64,000 nt of DNA from Comamonadaceae bacterium (GCA_947374535.1 CANCCJ010000002.1:36029-100028), one strand, 5' to 3'; numbered from the stretch's first letter, positions 36,615-46,243 are shown. The notes: generated by a model not told the origin, from the letters alone. Numbers and translations: made by a program.

Positions 36615-38108
36615 ATGAGCATTCGCCCCCCCTTCACCGCCCCCACCCGTCACACCGATGCCGACAGCGCCCTCGCACAAGTGCAGGCGCTTTATCAAAC
36701 CAGCCTTGATCACTTGCGACTCGCCATGCGCGAGTTCGTAGCGGGCACCCACTTTGAGCAGCGCGTGCGGGCGTTTTACCCGTTTGTGCGCATCCACACC
36801 AAACACGGTGCATTGGAAAAAAGCAGCGACAGCGCGCATCTGAGCTATGGCTTTCTGGCCGAACCCGGCCGCTACGAGACCACCCTCACCCGCCCCGATT
36901 TGTTTGCTGCGTATTACCGCGAGCAATTCCGCTTGTTACTGCAAAACCATGGCGGGACTTTGGAGGTAGGGGTGAGCCACCATCCGATCCCCGTGCATTT
37001 CTCGTTTGCCGAAAACGACCATATCGAAGGCGAGATGAGTGCCGAGCGCCGCCAGCTCATGCGCGAGGTGTTTGACCTGCCCGACCTCACCGCGATGGAC
37101 GACGGCATTGCCAACGGCACGTTTGAGCCTAAAGTGGGCGAGCCACACCCCTTGTCGCTCTTTACTGCGGCCCGTATGGACTATTCACTGCAGCGCTTGC
37201 GCCACTACAGCGGCACAAGCCCAGAGCATTTTCAAAACTACGTGTTGTTCACCAATTACCAGTTCTACATAGACGAGTTCGTGCGTCTCGGCCACGAAAC
37301 CATGCAAGACCCCAACAGCGAGTACATCGCGTTTGTTGAGCCCGGCAACGTGGTGACGCGACGCGTAGGACTGTCAGCCCAAGCCAGCGATGCACTCGGA
37401 AAAATGCCGCCGCGCTTGCCGCAAATGCCTGGCTACCACTTGGTGCGCGCGGACCGTGCGGGCATCACCATGGTCAACATCGGTGTAGGCCCTGCCAACG
37501 CCAAAAACATCACTGACCACATCGCCGTGCTGCGCCCCCATGCGTGGCTGATGCTGGGCCACTGCGCGGGTCTGCGCAACACACAGCAACTGGGCGACTA
37601 CGTGCTGGCCCACGGCTATGTGCGCGAAGACCATGTGCTGGACGAAGAGCTACCGCTTTGGGTGCCCATTCCCGCACTGGCTGAAATTCAAGTCGCGTTA
37701 GAGCAAGCCGTGAAAGACGTGACGCAATACCAAGGTGCAGACATCAAACGCATCTTGCGCACGGGCACCGTGGCCAGCACCGACAACCGCAACTGGGAGC
37801 TGCTGCCCGACAACACGCCTCAACGTCGCTTTAGCCAAAGCCGCGCCGTGGCGCTAGACATGGAAAGCGCCACGATTGCGGCAAATGGTTTTCGGTTCCG
37901 TGTGCCCTATGGCACGCTGCTATGTGTGAGCGACAAACCTCTGCACGGCGAGATCAAACTGCCGGGCATGGCCAACCACTTTTACCGCGAGCGTGTGGAT
38001 CAGCATCTGCGAATTGGCATGCGTGCGATTGAGCTGCTACGCCAGCAAGGGCCGGCTCAGCTTCACAGCCGTAAGCTGCGTAGCTTTGCTGAGGTGGCGT
38101 TTCAATAA
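36615..38108 (+). CDS. amn: AMP nucleosidase
   Basis: 497-aa enzyme hydrolysing AMP to adenine and ribose 5-phosphate, acting in purine and cofactor balance. The N-terminal Amn-specific domain (through SFAENDHIEGEM) is followed by a nucleoside-phosphorylase-like domain with VNIGVGPANAKNITDHIA, HAWLMLGHCAGLRNTQQLGDY and ALDMESATIAANGFRFRVPYG. AGGAG lies ahead of ATG 36615. Length matches the family. It ends 3 nt before the convergent psd gene. Confidence 0.96.
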   Translation: MSIRPPFTAPTRHTDADSALAQVQALYQTSLDHLRLAMREFVAGTHFEQRVRAFYPFVRIHTKHGALEKSSDSAHLSYGFLAEPGRYETTLTRPDLFAAYYREQFRLLLQNHGGTLEVGVSHHPIPVHFSFAENDHIEGEMSAERRQLMREVFDLPDLTAMDDGIANGTFEPKVGEPHPLSLFTAARMDYSLQRLRHYSGTSPEHFQNYVLFTNYQFYIDEFVRLGHETMQDPNSEYIAFVEPGNVVTRRVGLSAQASDALGKMPPRLPQMPGYHLVRADRAGITMVNIGVGPANAKNITDHIAVLRPHAWLMLGHCAGLRNTQQLGDYVLAHGYVREDHVLDEELPLWVPIPALAEIQVALEQAVKDVTQYQGADIKRILRTGTVASTDNRNWELLPDNTPQRRFSQSRAVALDMESATIAANGFRFRVPYGTLLCVSDKPLHGEIKLPGMANHFYRERVDQHLRIGMRAIELLRQQGPAQLHSRKLRSFAEVAFQ

Positions 38109-38111
38109 ACC

Positions 38112-38987
38112 TTAGGCTGCATCACCCATCTTCTCGCCCAAACGCACCCCCTGGGCAGCTTGCCAAGCCGAGTTGAACGCCAAGGTATGTTTGGGCCAGA
38201 GCAACACCACGGTGGAGCCCAACAAGAAGCGGCCCATTTCGTCGCCTTGCTTGAAACTCAAGTCTTGATCGTCATAGGTCCACTCGCGCACTTGGCGAGA
38301 GCGCGGTGGGTTGACCACGCCATGCCAAGGTGTCGCCATGCTGCCTACGATGGTGGCGCCCACGAGCACCAAGACAAACTGTTGCGGCTTGGCGCCCGCA
38401 CCACCCGAAGACTCATCGGGCATGTCAAACACACACACCACACGCTCGTTGCGCGCAAACAAGCCGGGCACGCCGCGAGCCGTGGCGGGGTTGACCGAGA
38501 ACAAATCGCCAGGCACATAAATCATGCGGCGCAAACGGCCCGCGCTGGGCATATGGATGCGGTGGTAGTCCTTGGGACTTAAGTAAATCGTGGCGAATTC
38601 ACCGTCTACAAACTGCGCAGCCAAGGCAGCATCACCACCCACCAGCGCTTGCGTGCTGTAGCTGTGGCCTTTGGCTTGAAAAATTTGGTCACCCTCAATG
38701 CGGCCGAACTGGCTAATGGTGCCGTCCACGGGGCACACAAACGCGGCGTCGGCCAAGGGACGCGCGCCCGGCTTCAAGGCACGGGTAAAGAAGTCGTTGA
38801 AGCAGGCGTATTGCGTGATGTCGGACTGCGCGGCCTCGTCCATGTTGACGTGATAGCGCCCCACAAACCACTTAATGAGGACATGCGTCCACTTGCCACA
38901 ACGCGCACGCGCCACAAGACCGGCGAACTGCGTGAGCAACTGTTTGGGCATCACATATTGAGATAGAACGAATAAGGTATCAGACAC
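38112..38987 (-). CDS. psd: Phosphatidylserine decarboxylase proenzyme
   Basis: 291-aa pyruvoyl-dependent membrane enzyme making phosphatidylethanolamine. PVDGTISQFGRI holds the catalytic Asp of self-cleavage, and HRIHMPSAGRL the conserved His. The autocleavage site is the GST in RFLLGSTVVLLWP, where Ser becomes the pyruvoyl group, leaving a beta chain and a small alpha chain. GTG 38987 gives the usual SDTLFVLSQYVMPKQLLT N-terminus; ATG 38951 is the alternative. It stands alone between amn and the exporter genes. Confidence 0.95.
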   Translation of the reverse strand: MSDTLFVLSQYVMPKQLLTQFAGLVARARCGKWTHVLIKWFVGRYHVNMDEAAQSDITQYACFNDFFTRALKPGARPLADAAFVCPVDGTISQFGRIEGDQIFQAKGHSYSTQALVGGDAALAAQFVDGEFATIYLSPKDYHRIHMPSAGRLRRMIYVPGDLFSVNPATARGVPGLFARNERVVCVFDMPDESSGGAGAKPQQFVLVLVGATIVGSMATPWHGVVNPPRSRQVREWTYDDQDLSFKQGDEMGRFLLGSTVVLLWPKHTLAFNSAWQAAQGVRLGEKMGDAA

Positions 38988-39038
38988 GGCGTAGCCTTGT
39001 AATTAGTTGCCGCGATTTTAGGCGGGCAAAATGTAGCC

Positions 39039-39962
39039 ATGAACACCCCATTTTTTGAATGCCACCACCTCGTCAAACGTTATGGCGACAACACGGTGGT
39101 GAACGATGTTTCTTTCAGCATCGCGCCCGGCGAATGTTTGGGCGTCATCGGCCCCAACGGTGCAGGAAAAACCACCACGCTGCGCATGTGCCTTGGGCTC
39201 ACGCAGCCCGATGGCGGCAGCATCAACGCCTTTGGGTTGTCTATGCCCGACGATGCGTTAGCCATCAAAGGTCGCGTGGGTGTGGTGAGCCAGTTCGACA
39301 CACTCGACCCCGACTTCACCTGCGCAGAAAACCTGCTGGTGTTTGGCCGCTACTTCGGGATGAAGAAGGCTGATATTCAAGCCCGCATTCCGAAGCTGTT
39401 GGAATTTGCCGCGCTCTCGCACAAAGCCGATGCAAAACCTGGCCAACTCTCGGGCGGCATGAAGCGCCGACTTAGCTTGGCCCGCTCCCTCATCAACAAC
39501 CCCGACTTGCTGCTGCTCGACGAACCCACCACGGGCCTCGACCCCCAAGCACGCCACCTCATGTGGGAGCGCCTGCAAGAGTTGCTGCAGCAAGGCAAAT
39601 CCATCTTGCTGACCACGCACTTCATGGACGAAGCTGAACGCCTGTGCAACCGTTTGCTGGTGCTCGATCAAGGCAAAAAAATTGCCGAAGGCACGCCGCA
39701 TGATTTGATTGCGCAACACCTCGAGCCCGATGTGGTGGAGGTCTACGGCAGCGGCACCTTGGCTTTGGTGAACAGCCCCATCGCCGCGCTGGCACAACGG
39801 GTGGAGACCAGCGGAGAGACCGTGTTTTTCTACACCCAAGATGCGGCACCCGTGCTGCAAGCGCTCAGCGCACACGCGGGACTGCGCACACTGCATCGCC
39901 CCGCCAACTTGGAAGACCTATTTTTAAAAATCACCGGACGCCAAATCCGCGAGGAAGGCTAA
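39039..39962 (+). CDS. NodI-like ABC transporter ATPase
   Basis: 307-aa ATPase of the DRA/NodI export family. Walker A is [16 protein letters not shown], signature [16 protein letters not shown], Walker [18 protein letters not shown], followed by [22 protein letters not shown]-terminal domain of about 90 residues ([14 protein letters not shown] onward) is the NodI type. The permease gene starts 2 nt after the stop. In rhizobia NodIJ exports lipochitin signals; in Burkholderiales the orthologous pair is a general housekeeping exporter whose substrate is unknown, so nodulation should not be inferred. Confidence 0.92.
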   Translation: MNTPFFECHHLVKRYGDNTVVNDVSFSIAPGECLGVIGPNGAGKTTTLRMCLGLTQPDGGSINAFGLSMPDDALAIKGRVGVVSQFDTLDPDFTCAENLLVFGRYFGMKKADIQARIPKLLEFAALSHKADAKPGQLSGGMKRRLSLARSLINNPDLLLLDEPTTGLDPQARHLMWERLQELLQQGKSILLTTHFMDEAERLCNRLLVLDQGKKIAEGTPHDLIAQHLEPDVVEVYGSGTLALVNSPIAALAQRVETSGETVFFYTQDAAPVLQALSAHAGLRTLHRPANLEDLFLKITGRQIREEG

Positions 39963-39964
39963 TC

Positions 39965-40732
39965 ATGTATTTCCGTTTCTGGCCCGTCTTCTTACGCAAC
40001 TTGCTGGTGTGGCGCAAGCTCGCCATTCCCAGCCTGGTGGCCAACATTGCTGAGCCCTTGATGTGGCTGGTGGCCTTTGGCTATGGCTTGGGCGCACTCG
40101 TCGGCGAAGTCACCCTCGGAAGTGAAAAAGTGCCCTACATCTTGTTCTTGGCCAGCGGCTCGATCTGCATGAGCGCCATGAACGCCGCTACGTTTGAAGC
40201 GCTCTACTCCGCCTTCTCGCGCATGCATGTGCAAAAAACTTGGGACGGCATCTTGAATGCGCCCATGCGATTGGACGATGTGCTCTTGGCTGAAATGTTG
40301 TGGGCCGCTTTCAAAGCACTCTTCACCATCACCGCCATCTTGGGCGTCATGTTTGCACTCGGTATCACGCACAGTTGGAAGCTATTGGCGGCGTGGCCTA
40401 TTCTGTTATTCGTGGGCATCACCTTCAGTTGCATCGCGCTGATCTTCAACGCGCTAGCCAAAGGCTACGACTTCTTCACCTACTACTTCACGCTCTTCCT
40501 CACCCCCATGATGTTCTTGAGCGGTGTGTTCTTCCCGCGCGATCAACTGCCGGGCATCGTGCGCGACATCTCCGCGTGGCTACCCCTGACCCAAGCCATT
40601 GACCTCGTGCGCCCGCTCTTCATGGATCAGTGGCCCGCCGATGCGGCCCTGCACCTTGGCGTTCTGGCTCTTTACACCTTGGTGGCTTGGAAGATTGCCC
40701 TGCACCTCACGAAGAAACGCTTTCGAGCCTAA
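39965..40732 (+). CDS. NodJ-like ABC-2 type permease
   Basis: 255-aa membrane permease with six hydrophobic segments of the ABC-2 type. The conserved MNAATFEALYSAFSRMHVQKTW and MMFLSGVFFPRDQLPG near the C-terminus fit the NodJ group. It forms a complex with the NodI-like ATPase encoded just before it. Followed by a long inverted repeat that probably ends the transcript. Confidence 0.92.
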   Translation: MYFRFWPVFLRNLLVWRKLAIPSLVANIAEPLMWLVAFGYGLGALVGEVTLGSEKVPYILFLASGSICMSAMNAATFEALYSAFSRMHVQKTWDGILNAPMRLDDVLLAEMLWAAFKALFTITAILGVMFALGITHSWKLLAAWPILLFVGITFSCIALIFNALAKGYDFFTYYFTLFLTPMMFLSGVFFPRDQLPGIVRDISAWLPLTQAIDLVRPLFMDQWPADAALHLGVLALYTLVAWKIALHLTKKRFRA

Positions 40733-40741
40733 CTAACCGTA

Positions 40742-40813
40742 AGCGAGTTGGCTTGGGGCGGCTGACGATTTCTGGTACTCAAGTATGAGGAAGACGCCTC
40801 AAGCCAACTCGCT
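40742..40813 (+). repeat. Long inverted repeat (19-bp arms) between nodJ-like and 3-hydroxybutyryl-CoA dehydrogenase genes
   Basis: The left arm at 40742-40760 (AGCGAGTTGGCTTGGGGCG) pairs with 40795-40813 over all 19 positions with one G-U wobble, around a 34-nt loop. There is no T-run after it, so it is not a standard intrinsic terminator. Possibly a REP/MITE-like unit, a Rho-independent stop of unusual form, or an mRNA stabiliser. Confidence 0.85.
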
Positions 40814-40906
40814 GGAGCATTAGAAATTGACCCAAGTCAGCCAATTGCAACCCTTCCCCCGCTAATATTGATTTTTTTTGATTCAACCGACAACAAGGAT
40901 TCCCCA

Positions 40907-41755
40907 ATGAGCATTCAAACCGTAGGCATCATCGGCGCCGGCACCATGGGCAATGGCATCGCACAAGCATGTGCCGTGTCTGGCGTGAACGTGGTGATGG
41001 TCGACATCTCTGACGCCGCAGTTGCCAAAGGCCTTGCCACCGTGTCAGGCAGCCTAGACCGTTTGATCAAGAAAGAAAAAATCACCGAAGCTGACAAAGC
41101 CGCTGCTTTATCGCGCATCAAAACCAGCACCAGTTACGACGACCTCAAAGTTGCACAGCTCGTCATTGAAGCGGCCACGGAGAACTACGACCTCAAAGTC
41201 AAAATCGTCAAGCAGCTCGATGGCATGTTGGCCCCAGAAACCATCATCGCGTCCAACACCTCGTCGATCTCCATCACCAAGCTGGCTGCGGTCACCACCC
41301 GTGCCGACCGCTTCATTGGCATGCACTTCTTCAACCCCGTGCCCATGATGGCGCTGGTCGAAATCATCCGTGGTTTGCAAACATCGGAAGACACTCACGC
41401 GAAGGTGCATGACCTGTCCACACGTTTGGGCAAGAGCCCCATCACGGTGAAGAATTCGCCTGGATTTGTGGTGAACCGCATCTTAGTGCCCATGATCAAC
41501 GAAGCCTTCTTTGTGTTGGCTGGACGGGTGGCCACCGCAGAAGACATCGACGCCGGCATGAAGCTGGGTTGCAACCAGCCCATCGGCCCACTGGCTTTGG
41601 CCGACATGATTGGCCTTGATGTGTGCGTGGCTGTGATGGACGTGTACCTGCAAGAGTTTGGCGACAGCAAATACCGCGCTTGCCCGCTGCTCAAAGAAAT
41701 GGTCGCAGCAGGCCAGCTGGGCCGCAAAACAGGCAAGGGCGTTTACGCCTACTGA
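40907..41755 (+). CDS. 3-hydroxybutyryl-CoA dehydrogenase
   Basis: 282-aa NAD-dependent short-chain 3-hydroxyacyl-CoA dehydrogenase. VGIIGAGTMGNGIAQACA is the Rossmann motif. GMHFFNPVPMMALVEII contains the catalytic His, and PITVKNSPGFVVNRILVPM the conserved Asn/Ser region; MIGLDVCVAVMDVYLQEFGDSKY and RKTGKGVYAY end the protein. ATG 40907, preceded by AAGGA, is the right start; the upstream frame is spurious. It could serve butyrate/PHB or aromatic-ring-derived acyl-CoA oxidation; the context does not decide between them. Confidence 0.95.
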   Translation: MSIQTVGIIGAGTMGNGIAQACAVSGVNVVMVDISDAAVAKGLATVSGSLDRLIKKEKITEADKAAALSRIKTSTSYDDLKVAQLVIEAATENYDLKVKIVKQLDGMLAPETIIASNTSSISITKLAAVTTRADRFIGMHFFNPVPMMALVEIIRGLQTSEDTHAKVHDLSTRLGKSPITVKNSPGFVVNRILVPMINEAFFVLAGRVATAEDIDAGMKLGCNQPIGPLALADMIGLDVCVAVMDVYLQEFGDSKYRACPLLKEMVAAGQLGRKTGKGVYAY

Positions 41756-41791
41756 GCGTGAAAGAAGTGCGACCTTGCGCGCATTGACCAC

Positions 41792-42556
41792 ATGAAGTAC
41801 GCCCTGCTCTCTGACATTCACAGCAATTTACATGCGCTCGACGCCTGCTTGGCCCATGCCCAAGCACAAGGCGCTGAGCGCATGGCTATTTTGGGTGACT
41901 TGGTGAGCTACGGTGCGTTCCCCTCGGAAGTCGTGACACGCTGTCAAACACTTCAAAACGAAGGCGCCATCGTGCTGCGTGGCAACCACGAAACGCTGGT
42001 GCAAACGCACAGCATCAACACACCCAACCCCGCCCCTTCGTTGGGCAGCCAAACGGCCGAGTGGACGCACAACCAACTGTCGCCCGCGCAGCGCTTTTGG
42101 CTAGAAATTTTGCCGCTCACCGCGCAGGTCGAGCACATGCTGCTGGTCCACGCCAGCGCTGATGCGCCTGAGCGTTGGCACTATGTAGAAGACGAGCGCA
42201 CCGCCAGCTTGAGCTTGGACGCCGCCTGCGCCAACCCGGAGGTGCGTTACGTGTTTGGCGGTCATGTGCACCACCAATCTCTGTATTACCGAGGTACGGG
42301 TCGCCAATTGATGGCGTTCAAGCCAACGGCAGGCGTCCCCATCCCTACCCCCAAGCATCGCCAGTGGATTGCCACCATTGGCTCGGTGGGCCAGCCGCGC
42401 GATGGCAATCCACGCGCGATGTATGCGATGTTTGACAGCACGGCAGAAAAACTCACCTTCCACCGCGTCGCCTACGACCATCGCGCTGCTGCACACGCTG
42501 TGCGCGAGGCCGGACTACCTGAGTTCTTCGCGCAGCGTTTGGAGACCGGCAAGTGA
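41792..42556 (+). CDS. Calcineurin-like metallophosphoesterase
   Basis: 254-aa phosphoesterase with all metal-site motifs: LLSDIHSNLHALDA (Asp-x-His), AILGDLVSYG (Gly-Asp), LRGNHETL (Gly-Asn-His), LLVHASAD (His) and VFGGHVHHQSLYY (Gly-His-x-His). The layout recalls YfcE-like and diadenosine tetraphosphatase-like proteins. Its stop overlaps the start of a Ser/Thr kinase-USP fusion (GTGA), so the two are translated together. That suggests it may remove phosphate added by the kinase or act on a nucleotide messenger; neither is shown by sequence. Confidence 0.92.
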   Translation: MKYALLSDIHSNLHALDACLAHAQAQGAERMAILGDLVSYGAFPSEVVTRCQTLQNEGAIVLRGNHETLVQTHSINTPNPAPSLGSQTAEWTHNQLSPAQRFWLEILPLTAQVEHMLLVHASADAPERWHYVEDERTASLSLDAACANPEVRYVFGGHVHHQSLYYRGTGRQLMAFKPTAGVPIPTPKHRQWIATIGSVGQPRDGNPRAMYAMFDSTAEKLTFHRVAYDHRAAAHAVREAGLPEFFAQRLETGK

Positions 42557-43986
42557 AGCGTCTGGCCGCAGGCACCGAGCTTGACGGCTTTCGCATCGGC
42601 ACATGCTTGCATGCGGGTGGCATGGCGCACATCTACGAGGTGAGCTATGCAGATGGTCGCGGCGCGCCCTTCGACATGGTGATGAAAGTGCCGCGCATGA
42701 CCGCAGGCGACGGGTCAGAAAACATCGTGAGCTTCGAGGTCGAACATCAGATTTTGCAAGTCCTTCACGGCACACATGTGCCGCGCTTTGTGGCCGCAGG
42801 CGATTTGGTGAACATGCCCTACCTCGTGATGGAGCATGTGATGGGCCAAACCTTGCAGCAAGTGATGGACGTGCATACGCAGCTGCGCACCCGTGCCGAA
42901 GTGGCCGACATGGCACAGATAGGCTCAGCCATCGCCCGCGCCGCGCACAGCTTGCACCAACAAAACACCTGCCACCTCGACCTCAAACCGGCCAACGTGC
43001 TGCTGCACCCAGATGGCCACGCTGTGTTGTTGGACTTCGGTCTGTCATGCCACGCGCATTACCCTGATTTTTTGGCTGAAGAGCTGCGCAAAGCCGTGGG
43101 CTCGCCCGCGTGGATTGCGCCTGAGCAAGTGGTGGGGGTGCGTGGTGACCCACGCAGCGACATCTTTGCCATTGGCGTCATGTTGTACGAGCTGGCCACC
43201 GGCGAACTGCCTTTTGGCAACCCGCAAACCACCGGTGGTCTGCGCCAACGGTTGTGGATGGACCCCAAGCCACCGCGCCGCTTGCGTGACGATTTGCCCG
43301 AATGGTTTCAAGAAGTGGTGTTGCGTTGCTTAGAACCCGAAGCAGCGAAACGCTACCCATCGGCGGCGCATTTGGCGTTTGACTTAGAACACCCCGAACA
43401 GGTGAAGGTCACCAAGCGCGGCAAGCAGGTGTTAGGCACAACGTTTTTCACGCACCTCAAGCGTTGGCTCAAAGCGGCAGGTATGCACTACCAACCTAGT
43501 CCGCTGCCTTCTCAGCAAATTGATGAAGTGCCCATCGTCATGGTGGCGGTTCCACATCACGAGCCCAGTGACGCCACGCTCTACTCCTTGCGCCGCTCTG
43601 TCGAACGCTCCTTGGGCTTGCGCCCCGGCGCACGCTTAGCCGTGGTGACGGTGATTTCGCCCAACCTCAGCAGCACGTCAGAAAGCGACAAGAGCGAAAC
43701 GTCGTTGCACCGCCAATACCGCACCCTGCTGCAACAGTGGGCACAACCGCTGGACTTAAGCCAACACCAAACCTCGTACCACGTGTTGGAGTCCACCGAT
43801 GTGGCTCAAGCCATCGTGCGTTATGCCGAAGGCAACAACGTGAGCATGATCGTCATGGGTGCGGCCACGCGTGGTTTGCAGATGCAGCGCTTTGTGGCGA
43901 CAGTCCCCATCAAGGTGGCGATGGAGTCGCCTTGCACCGTGATCTTGGTCAAACCATCTTTGCCGTTTGAACGGTTGATGGATTAG
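42553..43986 (+). CDS. Ser/Thr protein kinase fused to a universal stress protein domain
   Basis: 477-aa two-domain protein. Residues about 5-275 are a Hanks-type kinase: a glycine loop CLHAGGMAHIYEV, Lys in MVMKVPRM, catalytic loop CHLDLKPANVLL (His-Leu-Asp in place of His-Arg-Asp), VLLDFGLSCH (Asp-Phe-Gly) and AWIAPEQVVG. After a linker with no membrane segment, residues about 320-475 form a USP domain (VPIVMVAVPHHEPSD; MIVMGAATRGLQMQRFV; CTVILVKPSL), which may bind ATP. It starts with GTG overlapping the metallophosphoesterase stop. Likely a soluble stress-signalling kinase whose targets are unknown. Confidence 0.92.
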   Translation: MKRLAAGTELDGFRIGTCLHAGGMAHIYEVSYADGRGAPFDMVMKVPRMTAGDGSENIVSFEVEHQILQVLHGTHVPRFVAAGDLVNMPYLVMEHVMGQTLQQVMDVHTQLRTRAEVADMAQIGSAIARAAHSLHQQNTCHLDLKPANVLLHPDGHAVLLDFGLSCHAHYPDFLAEELRKAVGSPAWIAPEQVVGVRGDPRSDIFAIGVMLYELATGELPFGNPQTTGGLRQRLWMDPKPPRRLRDDLPEWFQEVVLRCLEPEAAKRYPSAAHLAFDLEHPEQVKVTKRGKQVLGTTFFTHLKRWLKAAGMHYQPSPLPSQQIDEVPIVMVAVPHHEPSDATLYSLRRSVERSLGLRPGARLAVVTVISPNLSSTSESDKSETSLHRQYRTLLQQWAQPLDLSQHQTSYHVLESTDVAQAIVRYAEGNNVSMIVMGAATRGLQMQRFVATVPIKVAMESPCTVILVKPSLPFERLMD

Positions 43987-43993
43987 TCCACCC

Positions 43994-45007
43994 TCAATCC
44001 ACTTTGGCGCCAGAGGCCTTTACCACCTGCGCCCACTTCTTGTGTTCGGCGTCGATGAACTTGGCAAAGTCTTCAGGGCTATTGCCACCCGGAATCGCAC
44101 CTTGGGCCAGTAGTTTTTCTTTGATGGCGGGTGTGTTCAAAGCCTTTGCCACTTCTTGTTGAACGCGGTTCACCACATCTGCCGAAGTGCCCGCAGGCGC
44201 CAACAAACCAAACCATGAACTTGCCTCAAAGCCTTTGAGCGCAGGACCGCCGGCCTCTTCAACCGTAGGCAACTCTGGCATGGCCAACGAACGTTGGCTA
44301 CTCGTCACGGCCAAGGCTTTAAGACGACCCGACTTGATGTGCACCATGGCCGAAGGCAAGTTATCAAACATCACGTCCATGGAGCCGCCAATCAAATCCA
44401 ACAAAGCTGGATTCGACCCCTTGTACGGGAAGTGGACCATGTAGATGCCGCTCATACTTTTGAACAATTCACCCGCCAAGTGAATGGAGGTGCCGTTGCC
44501 ACTGGACGCCATGTTGAGCTTGCCGGGGTTGGCTTTGGCATACGCAATGAAATCAGTGACGGAGTTGATGTTGCGCGCTTTGGCGGTTTCCGCATTCATG
44601 ATCATCACGTTGGGTACGCCCGCCACCACTGTGATTGGCGCAAAGTCTTTGATCGGGTCGAACGGCAGTTTGTTGTACAGCGCTCGGTTGATGCCATGCG
44701 TACCCACCGTGCCCATCAGCAAGGTGTAACCATCGTTCGGCGACTTCGCCACGATTTCAGCGCCTAAGTTGCCGCCCGCACCTGCTTTGTTTTCGACGTA
44801 AAAAGTTTGTCCAAATACACGGCTCAACTCTGGCGCGATGGCGCGGGCCAAGATGTCCGTCGTGCCCCCTGGCGCAAACGGCACCACGATGCGCACAGGT
44901 TTGGTTGGCCATGCTGGCTGCGCATAGGCCTGCAGTCCAGACAAAGCCAAGACGCCGAGCAAGCTAATCTTGATGCTGAGCGTGATTGAACGGCGGCGAG
45001 TGGTCAT
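43994..45007 (-). CDS. Bug/TctC-family tripartite tricarboxylate transporter binding protein
   Basis: 337-aa periplasmic solute receptor with a signal peptide ([24 protein letters not shown]). [29 protein letters not shown] and [17 protein letters not shown] are the classic Bug motifs that bind carboxylates. No TctA/TctB membrane genes are near, as for most members of this very expanded family in Burkholderiales. The C-terminus ends 8 nt from the convergent kinase gene. Ligand unknown. Confidence 0.92.
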   Translation of the reverse strand: MTTRRRSITLSIKISLLGVLALSGLQAYAQPAWPTKPVRIVVPFAPGGTTDILARAIAPELSRVFGQTFYVENKAGAGGNLGAEIVAKSPNDGYTLLMGTVGTHGINRALYNKLPFDPIKDFAPITVVAGVPNVMIMNAETAKARNINSVTDFIAYAKANPGKLNMASSGNGTSIHLAGELFKSMSGIYMVHFPYKGSNPALLDLIGGSMDVMFDNLPSAMVHIKSGRLKALAVTSSQRSLAMPELPTVEEAGGPALKGFEASSWFGLLAPAGTSADVVNRVQQEVAKALNTPAIKEKLLAQGAIPGGNSPEDFAKFIDAEHKKWAQVVKASGAKVD

Positions 45008-45102
45008 CGTGTCTCCTTAGATTTTTCTAAAGCCATGATGCCAGTGCCTCACAACATTCCACAGTCGCCTTGGCGAAACCAAGCGCCAGTGTTTACCCCA
45101 TG

Positions 45103-45129
45103 AAAAAAGCCATCCGTCGGGATGGCTTT
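45103..45129 (-). terminator. Intrinsic terminator after the second Bug gene
   Basis: The stem AAAGCCATCC (45106-45115) pairs with GGATGGCTTT (45120-45129) around loop GTCG, and six T follow on the minus strand (45108-45103). It lies about 25 nt past the stop of the Bug gene at 45155-46135. Confidence 0.9.
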
Positions 45130-45154
45130 CGTTCAAGTCCGCGGTGTTGCGAGA

Positions 45155-46135
45155 TCAGTCGGCGTAAACACCAGCCGCTTGGATGATCGGTCCCCATTTG
45201 GCAATTTCTGAGGCCACAAAATTTTTGTGTTCAGCGGGCTCGACACGCTTGTCTGTCACCACCACGGCACCCAAGCCTTGTTGTTTCTTGATGAACTCGG
45301 GATCCTTCAAGGCCATCTTCAAAGCCTTGTTGATCTTGGCCGTCACGTCAGCCGGTGTACCTTTGGGGGCATACAAGCCATGCCAAATGGTGACCTCAAA
45401 ACCTTTGAGGCCCGACTCATCCAAAGTGGGCACGTTCTTCAAGGTTGGCGTGCTCAAACGCTTCAACGAGGTCACACCAAATGCCTTGACAGTTTTGCCT
45501 TCGATCTGGCTGGTGGTGTTGGTGGTTTGGTCACACAACAAATCGATCTGGCCACCCATCAAATCGTTCATCGCCGGTGCGGTGCCTTTGTAAGGCACCG
45601 TCGTCATGTCGATCTTCAAGGCGCTTTGGAACAACAAGCCGCACAGGTGCGATGCAGCGCCCAAGCCCGCGTTACCCAAATTCACGGTGCCTTTGTTTTG
45701 TGCAATCCATGCCTGCAATTCTTTGAAGTTGGTTGCGGGCAATGTAGGGCGCCCGATCAACGTCATGGGGACTTCGTTGATGAGACCCAAGTACTCGAAG
45801 TCATCCATGGTGTTGTATGGCATCTTGCGATACAGCGCAGGCGAAGTCGCCATACCAATGTGATGCAACAACAAGGTGTGGCCATCTTGCGGAGCTTTGG
45901 CAACCTTGTTGGCCCCTATCGTGCCGCCGGCACCTGCCACGTTTTCCACCACCACATTGGCACCCAGCGGCTTACGCAAGGCCTCAGCCAAATCGCGTGC
46001 CACGCGGTCCGTTGGACCGCCCGCCGTGAAGGGGACCACGATGGTGACAGGCTTGTCTTTGATCGGGAAATCTGCCGCGTTCGCACCCATCAACGCAGCC
46101 ACACCCAGCAAGCTCAAAGTGAATAGTTTTTTCAT
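45155..46135 (-). CDS. Bug/TctC-family tripartite tricarboxylate transporter binding protein (second copy)
   Basis: 326-aa periplasmic receptor with signal peptide KKLFTLSLLGVAALMGANAAD. FPIKDKPVTIVVPFTAGGPTDRVARDLAEAL and VENVAGAGGTIGANKVAKAPQDG are the family motifs. It is clearly diverged from its neighbour at 43994-45007, so the two are not a recent duplicate. It ends in its own terminator, so it is monocistronic. Downstream of an acyl/aryl-CoA uptake cluster, it may bind an aromatic or dicarboxylic acid. Confidence 0.92.
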   Translation of the reverse strand: MKKLFTLSLLGVAALMGANAADFPIKDKPVTIVVPFTAGGPTDRVARDLAEALRKPLGANVVVENVAGAGGTIGANKVAKAPQDGHTLLLHHIGMATSPALYRKMPYNTMDDFEYLGLINEVPMTLIGRPTLPATNFKELQAWIAQNKGTVNLGNAGLGAASHLCGLLFQSALKIDMTTVPYKGTAPAMNDLMGGQIDLLCDQTTNTTSQIEGKTVKAFGVTSLKRLSTPTLKNVPTLDESGLKGFEVTIWHGLYAPKGTPADVTAKINKALKMALKDPEFIKKQQGLGAVVVTDKRVEPAEHKNFVASEIAKWGPIIQAAGVYAD

Positions 46136-46243
46136 GAGGTCTCCTAAATAATCCGCCTATGCTAAAACACTTATGACAGTTTGGTCATTTTGAGTTTCAC
46201 CTAGGGTCATTCTTTGATACACATTCAGTCGACGCATGCAGCG

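Noticed and set aside
39039..40732. Nodulation (NodIJ) function
   Set aside because: The pair is widespread as a housekeeping exporter in Burkholderiales; no nod genes are present.
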